Below are positions 33,190 to 46,649 of a stretch of DNA of 64,000 nt, in pieces. Source of the DNA: Gaeumannomyces sp. JS-464 (Eukaryota; Ascomycota; Sordariomycetes; Magnaporthales; Magnaporthaceae); assembly GCA_002197995.1 (NCBI GenBank), contig NGZR01000004.1:5208001-5272000 (forward strand), read 5' to 3'. The first letter of the stretch is position 1, and each line of letters begins with the position of its first letter. The notes below the pieces were generated by a model. It was not told the DNA's origin, ran no database searches, and saw nothing but the letters and a program-made list of their open reading frames with translations. A program made the position numbers and the translations under genes.

Positions 33190-36100
33190 TTTAATAATTT
33201 ACAAAATTGGTTACTTTTTCCCACGTGTTTTTTTCGTGGTCGTACTTTTTCCATTTAATTAGGTACTTTTTAAGCTTGTTTTTTAACTTATAATTTAAAA
33301 AAATTTCGATTTCGTACTTTTATTTCAGGTCGATTTCTATTAACTCGTTAATTTTAAAGCCTAGTAACGTTAATTCGAATAGGAAAATATAAAAAACCGG
33401 GTAGGATTGTATAATTAGTAGTAATCGGAGTTTATAATTTACGTTTAAAACCTTTTTTAATATTTTAAACGGTTTTAATTTTTTATAATTTAATTTATCG
33501 CTCGGTTATTTCGTTTTAATATTTCGTTAAAAAAGATAAACGCTATCCTTTTTTTTAAAAGTCGGTTTTTCGATTTTTTTTATTTGCTTAAATAGCTATG
33601 CGGTATTGTAACTTTTTTAGCTTTATTTGGAAATGTTTATGCAATTTAATAAGTTCCGTTATTTATATTTCCGCTGCTAAAGCATGTTTTCCTGCTTTAG
33701 GTTTTTTATACGCTGTAAGCGTAAACCCGTAATTCGCATAAAAAAGTGTTTTTCCCGTGCTTTTATAAATTAAACTGTTATAAACGAACTAAGCTGTAAA
33801 AAGTAGTTATACCTAGTTATTTTGTTTATAGTTAACGTAATAACGTAAATATTGCTTTATAATTTGGTTTATCCGTTTTGTTTATCCATTTGTTTAAAAG
33901 TGGTAAGTTGTAAATAAAATGTGTTCGGCTTCCAGTAAAACCGCAAATCCTTTTTAAAATTTGCTTATAATAGCTTATTTTTATCCGTAATTAAACGGTT
34001 CGGCGTGCCGTATTTCGCTATTACGTGTTTAATAAAAAAGTACGTTAATTCGATAGCGTTGCTGCTTTTTTTATACGGTAAAAATAAGGCGTATTTAATA
34101 AACCTATTTATTATTACCAGTATATTATCGTATTTTACTTTAATTATCGGTTTTTTAAATTAAAAAAGTTTAATAACGAAATTTATAATAACTTTTTACT
34201 ATGCCTCGCTAAATGCTAGCAAAGGTTATAAAAGCTTATAAAGCTTATACCTATTGGCTTTATTTTTAATATAACTTTCGCAATTTTTTATTACGTTTTA
34301 TATTTCGGCTCGAGTTTTTGCGAATTTGTACTGCTGTTATAACCGTTTTTACGTTTTAATTACGCTTTAATAGTTATATGCTATTTGGTTATAAATTTGT
34401 TAAATTTTTTTTAAGGTTTAAACTTTTCCTTATTAAACCGTTTTAACGAGTATTTTTTATGCCGGGATTAAAAACCCGTTTAGTTTTTCCGTTAAAATTA
34501 CTCGTATTTTTTTAAATATTAAAACTTAATAATTCGGTCGTTAATTTAATGCGTCCGCCCGGCCGTTTTCCGACTTTTTCCGGTATTTAATTCGAACGTC
34601 GTAGTTTTGCAAAAATTCGTTTTAACGAACCTATTATTTATTTAAATTTTTACTAATAGTAAAATGTATTAAGATTTTATAATTTATAAATATTATAATT
34701 TAATGCTTAGCTTTATAAAAATATAATTACCATTTTTTAAATGCTTGGATAATTGTTAAAAGTTTTTTATTATAAATTTAGTAATTTAATTTAAATTTAT
34801 TTAACTTTTGCAAAAAAACGCATAGGAATGCAACCGTTTTTGGTCGTTTCGCTATTCGAATTGTTCGCCGATCGCGTAATCCGACGCGTTAATTTCGATT
34901 TTAAAAGATTTTTTTAAGCTTAAAAATGCTAGCATTAGTTCGCTTATTACGGCGTTTCGTAATTATTCGAAAGCTTTTTATTTTTACATTTTTTAATAAA
35001 ACTAGTAGTTATTTTTGGTAAACTTCGTAAATAATATAGCGATTTTGCTATAATTACGAATAAACCGTTTATAAAAGTTTAAAAATTTTAAAAACCTTTA
35101 TATTTTCGTAACGTTTTTAAATATAAGCCATTTTTTAACTTTTTTAACTTTTTTAAAGTTTATGCAAACCTGTTTTAATATAATTACAAACCTTAAAAAA
35201 GCGATTTTTTATATATGCCATTCGTATTTTTCAAGTTTAATAAAAAGCTTTGCATTAAACAGCTTTTAAAGCATTTTATATACGTGCTATTTATGCTTTT
35301 TTATCGTTTCCGAAAAAAATTAAAATATTATTTAAATACGCGAGGACGAAAACGTCGAAATATTTGCGTAATACATAGTTAATTATCCTTTAAAACGTGG
35401 TTAATACGTTAATAAGCCCGAAAGTTATTACTAAAAATTCGTAATATTTAAACCGTATTTTAAAAGCCGTTAACCATTTTAGCCTTTTTTAATCCGTATT
35501 AAGTTATAAGCTTTTCGTAAGTTTAAAACCGTAAAATATTAAGCATTGCTAAGCTTATTTCGTAATTCGTCGATAAAAAGCAAAAAATACTAATTTTTAA
35601 TCGTAATTTTATTTAATAAACGGTAATCGATACATATTCGCTTCGTTCCATTTTTCTTTTTTTTTTATAAAATTCCGTATTTTATTAAAAAAATGGAACG
35701 TTTAAATAACCTTTTCGTAAATCTTTTTCCAATTGTTTTTTTAGCACTTTTTATTAAAAAGTTAAATTAGTACAGCTTTTAATATTTAAATTACGGTTTT
35801 AATTTAAGCTTAATTTTAAAATCGAACGGTTTATATTTGGGAACTATCGTTTTTAAGTTTTTCCGGAATAATTTTTCGTATTTGTAATATTTTTTTAAAA
35901 CATTCGCAAACCGTTTTTTAGTATTAATTTGGTCGTTTTAATCGTTTTCCATTTTAAATAATTATATATTTGTTAATATTAAATGCGAAAATGAATTGCT
36001 AAGTTTTGTTACCGTTATAACCTTTTTTCGTCGCTTTTTACGTTTACGGTTTAAAGTTTATAATTGGTAAACCGTTTTAATTATTTATAGCTTTTTTTAA

Positions 36101-36600
36101 TAAATTTAGCTAGTAGCCTAATTTATCCGTAAATTATTTTTCCTAAGTTAAAGGATTTCGAAAATAACGTTTTTGTTAATCCACGTAATTTAACGCGTGT
36201 ATTTAAAAAAGGCTTACGCTTTATAAAGCCGCAAGCTTACGGGCCGTGCGCTTCCACGAGCTTATAAAAAGGGATTTTGTAATCCCTTTTTTGTAATTAA
36301 ATTCCTATAAATATGCATTACTACAAACACTAGTTCCAAATTTATAAATTTTTGTTTTTTCCTTTTAAAAGATTTCCGTATTTACAAAAGTACCACTTTT
36401 ACTAACAGTTTCCCTTTTTTATATTTAATTTATTTAAAATAATAGTAATATTTTCCCTATTCCGGGTGCGCAATATTATTAGTTATGTTTTTCGGTCGAT
36501 TTATTTTTATTATAAACGATAGGTATTTTTTCAACCGTTTTTAATTAATACGGTTAGCATTTCCGTTTTATAAGGATTTTATAACGTTTAACCGTTTATA
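33190..36600 (-). pseudogene. D3 pol: protease to chromodomain
   Basis: Minus-strand readings: chromodomain at 33,190-33,330 (KYLIKWKKYDHEKNTWEK); integrase about 33,560-34,460; RNase H about 34,510-34,980; RT about 35,050-35,750; protease upstream near 36,150-36,600. It is the longest uninterrupted pol of the D family here, yet every domain carries stops. Confidence 0.75.
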
Positions 36601-37879
36601 ACGATATATAATCGCTTTATATTTCGCAATCGATTATTATTTTAACCTTTTTACTTTAATATTCCATTCGAAACGTTAGTAAATCGTACGGTTAATTCGA
36701 TTTTACCATCGCGAAAGTTTTTATCGGTTTTCGTTTTTCATTTCGTACTTTCCGCTAAGGTAGTTTTTTTTAGTTTTTTAATAAAAAAACGGGTACCGTA
36801 CGTTCGTTTTTTATTTAGGTTAAACGGTATATACGTTTACGCGATTTTTTAATATTAAACTTCCGCTTTTTATGCTATACGTTTTTTGCATTCCGCAGTT
36901 TCGCATTTTTTTTAATCGAGCGTTTTGGTAATATATAGTATTAAGTACCGTTCGTTAGGTTTAAAAACTGCGGTAAATTTGCCAATTCGAGTTAGTTCCA
37001 CCGTGGTAATTAAAATGCCAAACAAGGTTTAACTTTAAATTTACTTCCTATTTTTTTTAAGAAAAAATCGTGTTTAAATTTAAATTGTAAATGGAATTTG
37101 CACTTTTTATAAATGCATTTTGCTTAAAAAAAGTGCAAATGTTTAAAATGTTTTAAATCGATGCTAAAATGGTCCTCGGGTTTTAACGCAGCCCTTTTTA
37201 ACTCGTTTGCGTTATTAAACTGGTAGCTAGCATATTTAACTTTTTATTAATCGTTAAATTATAATAAAAGTTAACCGTTATTTTTTTTGCCGGGGTAACG
37301 TAGCATAACGGGCTATTTAGGTGTTTTAAAACCCTAACGTTTTAAAAACACTTCGAAACGTCGAAAAGTGTAAAAGCGTGCTAGTTTTTCCAGTTTATTT
37401 AGCTTTTATAAACTATAAATGCAAAAGCTATATCGTTTAAACCCTTTACTTATTTTTAAAACTCGGTCGGTTTAAAATTTTAACCGTTTTCGTTTATTTT
37501 AACGTTAGTGTTTAAATCCTCGGGTTTGCGAAAAAAATGGGTTTAATTTAAAAGCTTTTTTCGTAAAATTCTTTTTTTATATTGCTTATTAAAGCTGCTT
37601 TTTTTTTAAACCCCGCGAAAAACGCCGTCGTTTTCCTTTTTTAAGTTCGTAAGCCTAAAAACGACGCGTTATTCGCTTTCGCTATCGTATTCGAGCTTTA
37701 TAACTTTAAACATATAAACGTTTTAAAATTTCCGAAAATACCATTTGGTAATTTCCTTATCGAATTAGTATATAGCACATAATTAATCGTAATAGCACGT
37801 TTAGTTAAACGCCGTTTTAAAATATAATCCTTTTTATATCGGGCTTTTTTACGTTGGTTAAAAGTTAATTACTTAGTAA

Positions 37880-38830
37880 TAATTGTTTTGCTAAAAGCAA
37901 TTCGTTTTAATATAACCGGTTTAACCGCATTTAAAACATTTCCCCTTTTTTAAGTTTTGTTTTTATTTTTTCTGCTGTTTTTATTACTAGTAAGCGGCTT
38001 TCGTACTAAAATTTATAAAATTTAAATGCGTTTGTAAGCCGTAATAGGCTATTATTTGGCTTTTTTTTTGGTTAGCTTTATTAGTTTATGCTACATTTTT
38101 AAAACCATATCCTTTTTCCCTATTACCGTTTATATAATTTATTACTAATGCGAACCGCGTTTTAAACGTAATTCGTAAAAAATTCCAGGCGGTTTTACTT
38201 CGCGATTTTATCTTTTACATTTTCGCGCAATCCGTTATAAAAGTGCAATATTAACGTAGCGTTACTTTAATTAAGCTTAATGCTAATCCGTTAAAAGTTC
38301 GCTACGTATTTAACTATAAGCTTTTGTTATTTAAAAGCTAATAAATTTCTTTTAGCGATTCGGGTTTCGTCGATTATTTTGAACACTTTTTTAACCTTTT
38401 TTTAAAAAGTTTCGAAATTAGCGAAATTAATTTTAATAGCTTTTTAGCTATTTTTATATTTTTTAAAATAATCGTTTTAAGTTAATTAAACTTATTTTTT
38501 TACTTTGCTGTTTAGTTTAGTAATAGTATAAAGCGATTTTTTACTTTTCGGTTACAAATTGTTATTTGTAAAATTTAAAATAGCTTTTGCATTTTGTAAA
38601 AACATGTTTTAAATTTGCCGTTTTCCTTTCCGTAAAAATCCGAAAACGGGAATTTATACGCTCGAATTGCGATAAGTGTTTTAAAAACCCAATTTCGTAG
38701 TAAATTGTTTTATTTCGGCCTAGCTTTTAGCGATTTCGTTCGCTATAACACTTAAAAAGGCTAGCCGTATTAGCTGTTTTATCAAGGTCGTATTTAACAC
38801 TGTTAAAGCTAAAAACCGGAATTTTTTCCT
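37880..38830 (-). pseudogene. D3 gag with CCHC knuckle
   Basis: Complement reads FTQ/TKCKSYF-like capsid words and a zinc knuckle CFKCG-x-TGYIKTNC at 37,905-37,950 (C-x2-C-x4-H changed to Y-x4-C). Same layout as the D4 gag. Confidence 0.65.
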
Positions 38831-38909
38831 TTTTAAGCTTTTTTTACTTTTTATTATAATTGCATTATTTTTTTCTTTTAAGCGAGGTATTAAATAAAAT
38901 TAATTAAAA

Positions 38910-39388
38910 TGTTACAATTAAAGGTTTGCTTTTAAAATAAAGCATTTCGAAAGCGGAAAGGATAATATCGCTAGTGTTAATAAATAAAAACACGTAACTT
39001 AAAAAAACAATTTAATTGCTTGTTTTAAAAATGCGTAAAAGTTTATTTAAATTAATTAATGTTAAAGCTTTAATTAAATTTATTTAAAACAAAAAGAAAT
39101 CCATTTTTTATATACCCGTTATTCGTTTTTAACACTTTTTAAATTTGCAGCTTTGCCGTAAATTAACAAATATTTTTCGGATTTGTTACTTTATTACAAA
39201 TTTATAAATCCCTTTCGGATTTATTACTTTATTACAAATTTATAAATCCCTTTTAAATTTGTTATTTTATTACAAATTTACAAAATCCTTTTTAAACCAC
39301 GTAACTCCACGTGTTTTAATGCGGGGTAAAGCACTACTTAAAGCCCTTCCCGTTTTATTGTTTTAAAACTTGCATACTAGTTGTAATA
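38910..39388 (-). repeat. D3 5' LTR
   Basis: TGTTACAATT...GTTGTAATA on the plus strand. The middle holds three to four tandem ATTACAAATTTATAAATCCCTT-like units of about 38 bp (39,170-39,300), replacing the palindromes of the D1 LTR. Confidence 0.9.
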
Positions 39389-39393
39389 TTTTA

Positions 39394-40235
39394 CAAGCGG
39401 CTTAGTGTTTATGCATAGGAAAACCTTTTATTTGTTACTTTCGAACAGTGTTTTAAATAAAGCGTTATTTTATTAAAGGTACGCAGTTAGCAAACCCCGT
39501 TTTTTACACCTAAAAGTTAAATTAAAAAAAATTAACCACTATTTGCTTTAACTTTAACAAACCCCGTTTTTAGCACCCGAAAGTGGGCTAAAAAGGAATT
39601 AATTAAAAGCTTTTTTTTAGCATTGTAAACCTCGTTTTGCACTTTAAAAGGTGGTTTAAAAGGGAATTAACAACGCCGGTAACCTTTTAACGTACAACGC
39701 TTTTAATAACTAAGCTACCTTTTACGTTGCACTTTGGAATATAAACTTGGGTATTTATATAACGTTTTTAAGCGTTAATTGCCCCTTTTTGCAATTTGGG
39801 TGCCCCCCGGCACCCTTTTGGGTTTTTTTATATTTAAGCGTTGCTTTAGCGCCGTTTGGGTAATTTGGTTAAACGTTACCTTAACGCTGTTTAAGTTTTC
39901 GGAAGTATTTATAAAGCGTTCCACAACGCTAATAAGCCTTAGTATTAGCGCTTTATAACGCTTATTAATAAGTATTGCCACTTTTTAACTATTAAAATTT
40001 AATGCTTTTAATTCCCCTAATCCGTTTTAACTCGTAACAAAAGTTGCGGTGGTAATTTTAATTAAATAACGCTTTAAACTAAAAGTTACAAAGCTTAATT
40101 AATGCACAAGTTTAATGCACTTTGCGTTTAATCGGTCGCGCGATTTCGCGATAGCAAGGTTTTAATTAAAGTTTAATTTAGCACTTAATAAGCTACGATC
40201 TTTTACCAGTTATTGGATTTCCCGGGCTTATAACT
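39394..40235 (-). pseudogene. F gag, right part
   Basis: Contains a 68-codon open minus-strand piece (39775-39981; INKRYKALILRLISVVERFI, VKVTFNQITQTALKQRLN), plausible as a copia Gag helix bundle, upstream of which lies F's primer region beside the 5' LTR. The stretch 39,480-39,720 has three copies of an AAACCCCGTTTTT...TT(A/T)AAAAGG-like motif. Confidence 0.45.
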
Positions 40236-40768
40236 TGTAAATATATAGGGTTTTAATTAAAACGTGCTTACGCTAATTACAATAGTTAATAAGGTTACGT
40301 TTAGTTAGTACGGGCTTTGTTAAGCACTACAAGTAGTGCTGGTAAAGCCCTAAGCTTAGTAAGTGGTACAGGTTTATATTGCAGGGAAAGGTCGCTAACT
40401 CGACTTTTTTATATACCTTTCGATATTAATCCCGCGAGCCCCCCGCTTAAAAGGGTTTCGGTGCCGCACGCGATTTTCCGAAAAATTATTTTGTATAAGG
40501 AAATTAAAAAATCGACCCACGGCTATTAAAGCCATTTTTACATTAGGCTTTTAAATATAACTTGTGCAATTTTCACCCTTGTTTTAACGCGTGTAAAGTA
40601 AGTGAATTAAATAGCTTTATAACGGTTAACTTAAGCGCTGTAGCACGTTGTAAGCCTACTTTATGCATAAATTTATAAAAGTACAAAGTAGGTAATACAA
40701 GGTAGGTAGTGCGGGGTAAGTAAGGTTTGTGCATTTAACTTTAGCTAAATACATTAGTTATTTTAACA
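40236..40768 (-). repeat. F 5' LTR
   Basis: Partner of 23765-24296. Its right end abuts the remnant of the D4 5' LTR without a target duplication. Confidence 0.9.
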
Positions 40769-40929
40769 TTATTTTTTCCACTTTTAAAATGCTTTATTTT
40801 AAAAGTAAACTTTTAATTATAACATTTTAATTAATTTTATTTAATACTTTGTTAAAAAAAACAATGCAGTTATAACAAATAGTAGTAAAAAGCTTAAAAA
40901 AGAGGAAATTACGGTTTTCACTTTTAACG

Positions 40930-41860
40930 GTGTTAAATATAATTTAAAAAAAGCTATTAACACGGTTAACCTTTTTAAACTTATAACGAACGAGGTCGTT
41001 AAAAGCTAAACCGAGGTAAAGCAATTTACTATAAAGCTGCTATCCTTTTAAGCACTTATCGCGGTTAAAACGTACAAATTCCCGTTTTTAAACTTTTACA
41101 AAAAGGAAAACGGCAAATTTAAAACGTTTTTTACTAAATGCAAAAGCTATTTTAAATTTTACAAATAACAATTTGTAAACGAAAAACAAAAAATGGCTTA
41201 CATTGTTATTAAACTAAACGGCAAAATGAAAAAATAATTTTAATTAACTTAAAACAATTATTTTAAAAAGTATAAAAACAATTAAAAACCTATTAAAATT
41301 ATTTTCGCTAATTTCGAAACTTTTAAAAGGAAAATTAAAAAAAATGTTTAATATAATCGACGAAACTCGAATTGCTAAAAAAAAACCTATTGGTTTTTAA
41401 ACAGCGAAAACCCGCGGCCAAATACGCCGCGGATTTTTAACGAATTAACATTAAATTTAATTAAAGCAATGCTACTTTAATATTGCATTTTTACAACGGA
41501 TTGCGTAAAAACGTGAAAAATAAATTTATAAAGTAAAATCGCCCCGAGTTTTTTTTACAAATTAAGTTAAAAACGCGGTTTGTATTAGTAACAAATTATA
41601 CGAACGATAATAAAAAAAATATGGTTTTAAAAATATAGCATAAAATAATAAAACCAACCAGAAAAAAGCCAAATAATAACTTATTACGGTTTAAAAAACG
41701 CATTTAAATTTTATAAAATTTAATACGAAAGCCACTTATTAATAATAAAAGTAGTAAAAAAAATAAAGCAAAACCCGAAAAAGGGGAAATGCTTTAAATG
41801 CGGTTAAACCGGCCATATTAAAACTAACTGCTTTTAACCAAATAACAACCGCTAAATAAC
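40930..41860 (+). pseudogene. D4 gag with CCHC knuckle
   Basis: Capsid words FKTFFTKCKSYFKFY and NEKQKMAYIV near 41,110-41,210, and the zinc knuckle KCFKCG-TGHIKTNC at 41,790-41,835 with all four metal ligands (C, C, H, C) kept apart from one stop inside the loop. Typical Ty3/gypsy Gag ending. Confidence 0.8.
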
Positions 41861-42129
41861 CAACTTTTAGCAAACGCAAAAAACCCTAATATAAAAAAAA
41901 ACTATACTTTAAATCGGCGTTTAATTAAACGTGTTATTATAATAAATTGTGCGTTACACACTAGTTTAATAAAAAGGCTATTAAATAATACTTTCGGAAA
42001 TTACGAAATATTATTACATTTAAAACTATTAAAATTGTATATAATAACGAAAGAAAATAACAAATCGTTTTTAAACTTACAAGTTTAAAAAAAAACGACG
42101 CTATTTTTCGCTAAGCTTAAAAAAAAGTG

Positions 42130-45100
42130 ATTTTAACAAACGATCCGGAAAAAAAGCAAACCCGAAAAGGGTTTTTAAACTAAACACACCTTTTTTTTAA
42201 AAATTGAAAAACTTTAACACCGAAGTAAAAACGGAATAAAATAAGCAAAACGTTACCACCGTTTAATTTTAAAAAAGCACGGAAATAGTACGGGACGGAA
42301 CTAGTAGTAAGCTTTTCGAACCGCCACTTTACAAAGCCCCGAACAACGGAAAACGCCAGCACGTCTTTACGCTATTCGACGTTTTAAAGTGCTTTTAAAA
42401 CGTTAAAATTTTAAAACACCTAAATAGCTCGTTATACCACGCCACCCCGGCGGATAAAAATAACGGCCAATTTTTATCGTAGTTTAAAACCTAATAAAAA
42501 GTTAAATATACTAATTACAAATTTAACGACGTAAACGAGTTAAAAAAGGCTGCGTTAAACTTTAAAAACCATTTTAATATTAATTTAAAACATTTTAAAC
42601 ATTTGCACCTTTTTTAAGCAAAATGCATTTATAAAAAGTGCAAATTTCATTTACAACTTAAATTTAAACACGATTTTTTCCCACGGAATTTAAAAAACGA
42701 GCTTAAAATTAAACCCCGTTTAGTATTTTAATTACCATGGTAAAAACCAGTTTAAATCGGCAAGTTTACCGCAGTTTTTAAACCTAACGAACGGTACCCG
42801 ATATTATGCGTTATTAAAACACTCGATTAAAAAAATGCGAAATAATAAAGTGCAAAAAGCATATAATATAAAAAACAAAAGCTAAGCATTAAAAAATCGC
42901 GCGAGCGTATATCCCGTTTAACTTAAAAAAAACAAACGTATAATACTCGCTCTTTTTATTAAAAAATTAAAAAAAAACCACTTAAATAAAAAACACGAAA
43001 TGGAAAACGAAAGTTAATAAAAACCTTTGTAATAATAAAATTAAATTAATTATACAACTTATTAATATTCCGAATGGAATATTAAAAAAAAAGGTTAAAA
43101 TGATAATCGATTATAAAGCATAAAGCGATTACGTATCGTTATAAGCGGTTAAACGGTGTGGAATTTTTACAAAACGAAAACGCTAATCGTACTAATTAAA
43201 AACGGTCGAAAAAATACCTATCGTTTATAATAAAAAATGGATTAATTAAAAAACACAATTAGTAACATTACGCATTTAAAGTAAAAAAAAAACGTTATTA
43301 TTATATTAAACGAATTAAATATAAAAAAAGGAAACGTTATTTTCGAAATTTTTTAGTTTAAAAAAAACAACCTACGGATAAATTAAGCTATTAGTTAAAT
43401 TTAATAAAAAAAGCTATAAGTAATTAAAACGGTTTACTAATTACGAACTTTAAACCGTAAATATAAAAAGCAATAAAAAAAGGTTATAATAGTAATAGGA
43501 TTTAATAGTGCACTTTCGCATTTAATATTAACAAATACACGATTATCTAAAATAAAAAGCGATTAAAACAACTAATTTAATATTAAAAAACGGCTCGCGA
43601 AGGTTTTAAAAAATTTTTACAAATATAAAAATTGTTTAAAAAAGATTTAAAAACAGTGCTTTTCGAATATAAACCGTTCGATTTTAAAATTAAATTTAAA
43701 CTAAAAATATAATTTAAATACTAAAAGCTGTACTAGTTTAACCTTTAGTAATAAAAAGTGTTAAAAAAACAATTAAAAAAAACTTACGAAAAGAATATAT
43801 TAAACCTTTTCACTTTTTCGTAAAATATGGAATTTTATAAAAAAAAAACAGAAAAAAACGGGACGGAGCGAATATGCATCGACTACCGCTTATTAAACGA
43901 GGTTACGATTAAAAATTAGTATTTTTTTGCTTTTTATTAACGAATTACGAAATAAGCTCGGCAAAACTTAGTGTTTTACGGTTTTAAATTTGCAAAAAGC
44001 TTATAATTTAATACAAATTAAAAAAGGTTAAAAATAATTAACAACTTTTAAAATAAGGTTTGGATATTACGAGTTTTTAGTAATAATTTTTGGTTTTACT
44101 AACGTATTAACCACGTTTTAAAAATAATTAACCACGTATTACAAAAATACCTCGAGGTTTTCGTTTTCGCGTATTTAAACGATATCCTAATTTTTTTAAA
44201 AACGATAAAAATATAAATAACACGTATATAAAATGCTTTAAAAACTGCTCGACGTAAAACTTTTTATTAAATTAAAAAAATGCAAATAATATATAAAAAA
44301 TCGCTTTTTTAAAATTCGTAATTACATTTAACTAAATATGTATAAATTTTAAAAAAGTGGAAAAAGTTAAAAAATGGTTTATATTTAAAAACGTTACGGA
44401 AATATAAAAGTTTTTAAAAATTTTAAATTTTTATAAACGGTTTATTTATGGTTATAATAATATCGATATATTATTTACGAATTTTATTAAAAATAGCTAT
44501 TAGTTTTATTAAAAATAGCTACTAGTTTTATTAAAAATAGCCACTAGTTTTATTAAAAATAAAAATAAAAGGGTTTCGAACAATTATAAAACGCCGTAAT
44601 AAAAAAACTAATATTAATATGTTTAAACTTAAAAAAACCTTTTAAAATCGAAATTAACGTATTAAATTACGCGATTAGCGGACAGTTTAAATAGCGAAAC
44701 GACTAAAAACGGTTGCACTTTTACGCGTTTTTTTTACAAAAATTAAACGAATTTAAATTAAATTATTAAATTTATAATAAAAAACTTTTAGCAATTATTT
44801 AAACGTTTAAAAAGTGGCGACCACATTTTTATAAAGCTAAATATTAAGTTGTAATATATATAAACCATAAAAATTTAACACATTTTACTATTAGCAAAAA
44901 TTTAAACAAACTACAAATCCGTTAAAATAAGTTTTTATAAAATTATAACATTCGGATTAAATACCGGAAAAAATCGGAAAACGGTTAAACGGATGTTTTA
45001 AACTAACGGCCGAACTATTAAATCGTAATACTTAAAAAAATACGAGTAATTTTAACAAAAAAACTAAACGGATTTTTAATTTTAATATAAAAATTTTTCG

Positions 45101-46350
45101 TTAAAACAATTTGGTAAAAAAAAGTTTAAATTTTAAAAAAAATTTAACAAATTTACAACTAATTAATATATAACTATTAAAACGTAATTAAAACGTAAAA
45201 ACGGTTATAACAATATTACGAGTTCGTAAAAACTTAAGCCGAAATACAAAATGTAATAAAAAATTGCGAAAACTATGCTAAAAATAAAGCTAATAGGCAT
45301 AAGCTTTATAAGCTTTTGCAACTTTTACCGGCGTTTAGTAAAACGTAGTAAAAAATTATTATAAATTTTATTATTAAATTTCTTTAATTTAAAAAACTGT
45401 TAATTAAAGTTAAATACGATAATATATTAGTAATAATAAACAAGTTTACTAAATACGTTTTTTTTTACTATATAAAAATTAATAACGTTATAAAACTAAC
45501 GTACGTTTTTATTAGGCATGTAATAACGAAGTACGGTATATTAAACCGTTTAATTACGGATAAAAACAAGCTATTTATAAGCAAGTTTTAAAAAGGGTTT
45601 ATAAATAAGCTAAAAGCAAAACACTTTTTATTTACAATTTACCATTTTTAAACAAATAAATAAGCGAAACGAATAAATTAAATTATAAAATGCTATTTAC
45701 GTTACTACGTTAATTACAAATAAAACAATTAAATACAACTACTTTTTATAAATTAATTCGTTTATAATAATTTAATTTATAAAAGTATAAAAATTACACC
45801 GTTTTATACGAATTATAAATTTACGCTTATAATATATAAAAAACTTAAAATAAAAAAACATGCTTTAATAGCGGAAATATAAATAATAAAATTTATTAAA
45901 CTATATAAACACTTTTAAACAAAATTAAAAAATTATAATATCGTATAACTATTTAACTAAATAAAAAAAGGATTAAAAAACCGATTTTTAAAAAAAGGGA
46001 TAATGTTTTTTTTAACAAAATATTAAAACAAAACAATTAAACGACAAATTAAACTATAAAAAACTAAAACCGTTTAAAGTATTAAAAAAAGTTTCGAACG
46101 TAAATTATAAATTCCGATTACCGCTAATTATAAAATCCTACCCGGTTTTTTATATTTCCCTATTCGAATTAACGCTATCGGGTTTTAAAAATAACAAATT
46201 AATAAAAATCGACGCAAAACAAAAATATAAAATCGAAAAATTTTTAAATTATAAATTAAAACATAAGTTTAAAAAATACTTAATTAAATGGAAAAGTACG
46301 GTTACGAAAAAAACACGTGGGAAAAAAACTAATTTTATAAATTATTAGGA
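42130..46350 (+). pseudogene. D4 pol: linker, protease, RT, RNase H, integrase, chromodomain
   Basis: A long linker (about 42,130-43,050; LNSSLYHATPADKNNGQF) precedes a protease-like segment (about 43,090-43,360; SDYVSL-x-AVKRCGI). RT: KEYIKPFHFFVKYGI (43,790) through YLNDILIFLK (44,166-44,200; YLDD altered). RNase H: FKKWRPHFYKAKY-like and YTDH counterpart near 44,810-44,890. Integrase about 45,060-45,960 and chromodomain about 46,200-46,350. A 22-bp minisatellite interrupts it at 44482. Confidence 0.8.
44482..44560. repeat. 22-bp minisatellite in D4 pol
   Basis: Units TTTTATTAAAAATAGCTATTAG at 44482-44503, 44504-44525 and 44526-44547 plus a partial fourth. It lies between RT and RNase H; 22 bp shifts the frame each time. 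D3 has only one such stretch. Confidence 0.9.
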
Positions 46351-46442
46351 AACTTTAACGAAATACCAGCAAAAGCGCTTATAAAAAAGCTAGTAAATAA
46401 AAGGTTTTAAAAAAAAGTCCGATATTAAACTTTTTTTTAAAC

Positions 46443-46513
46443 AGTCGTGCCGGGATTTAAACCTAAAACTTTAGCAAAAAAACCAAAACCACACTTAATA
46501 CGCTATAAAATTT
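46443..46513 (-). pseudogene. tRNA-like sequence inside D4
   Basis: More RIP-changed version of 1654-1724: GTCGTGCCGGGATTTAAACC on the plus strand keeps the 3' arm and T-stem; the D-arm side is TTAATACGCTATAAAA. Confidence 0.5.
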
Positions 46514-46649
46514 AAAAAAAGTTGTTAAAAAAGCATCGCAATTTACCGCGGTTTAAAAAAGCAAACAAGTCCAAGTTAAAATTAACTTTAAACGCTTGCT
46601 AATCGGGGGAAACGGTAAAAGCCACGGATGGCTCGGGTTGCAAAACAGC

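Larger units (their letters stand above)
30049..39388 (-). mobile_element. D3: complete chromovirus inserted in F
   Basis: Inverted-orientation LTRs at 30049-32353 (split by Fot1-2) and 38910-39388, flanked by TTTTA at 30044-30048 and 39389-39393. Minus-strand order: 5' LTR, gag, protease, RT, RNase H, integrase, chromodomain, tRNA-like sequence, antisense ORF, purine tract, 3' LTR. It provides the empty sites for the B and C insertions in D2. Confidence 0.9.
23765..40768 (-). mobile_element. F: Ty1/copia retrotransposon containing D3
   Basis: LTRs of 532/533 bp (23765-24296, 40236-40768) start TGTAAATATATA and end TTATTTTAACA. Coding order on the minus strand (gag at right, pol with gag_pre-integrase, integrase, RT, RNase H at left) is copia-type. 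A polypurine tract (AAAAAAAGGGG on the minus strand, 24297-24308) adjoins the left LTR. Excluding D3 (9340 bp plus a 5-bp duplication) F is about 7.66 kb. The flanks GCTTT and TTATT do not form a target duplication. Confidence 0.85.

Noticed and set aside
38910..39388. CRISPR-like array in the D3 LTR (regular 38-bp units)
   Set aside because: Units are adjacent tandem repeats in a eukaryotic LTR, without unique spacers.
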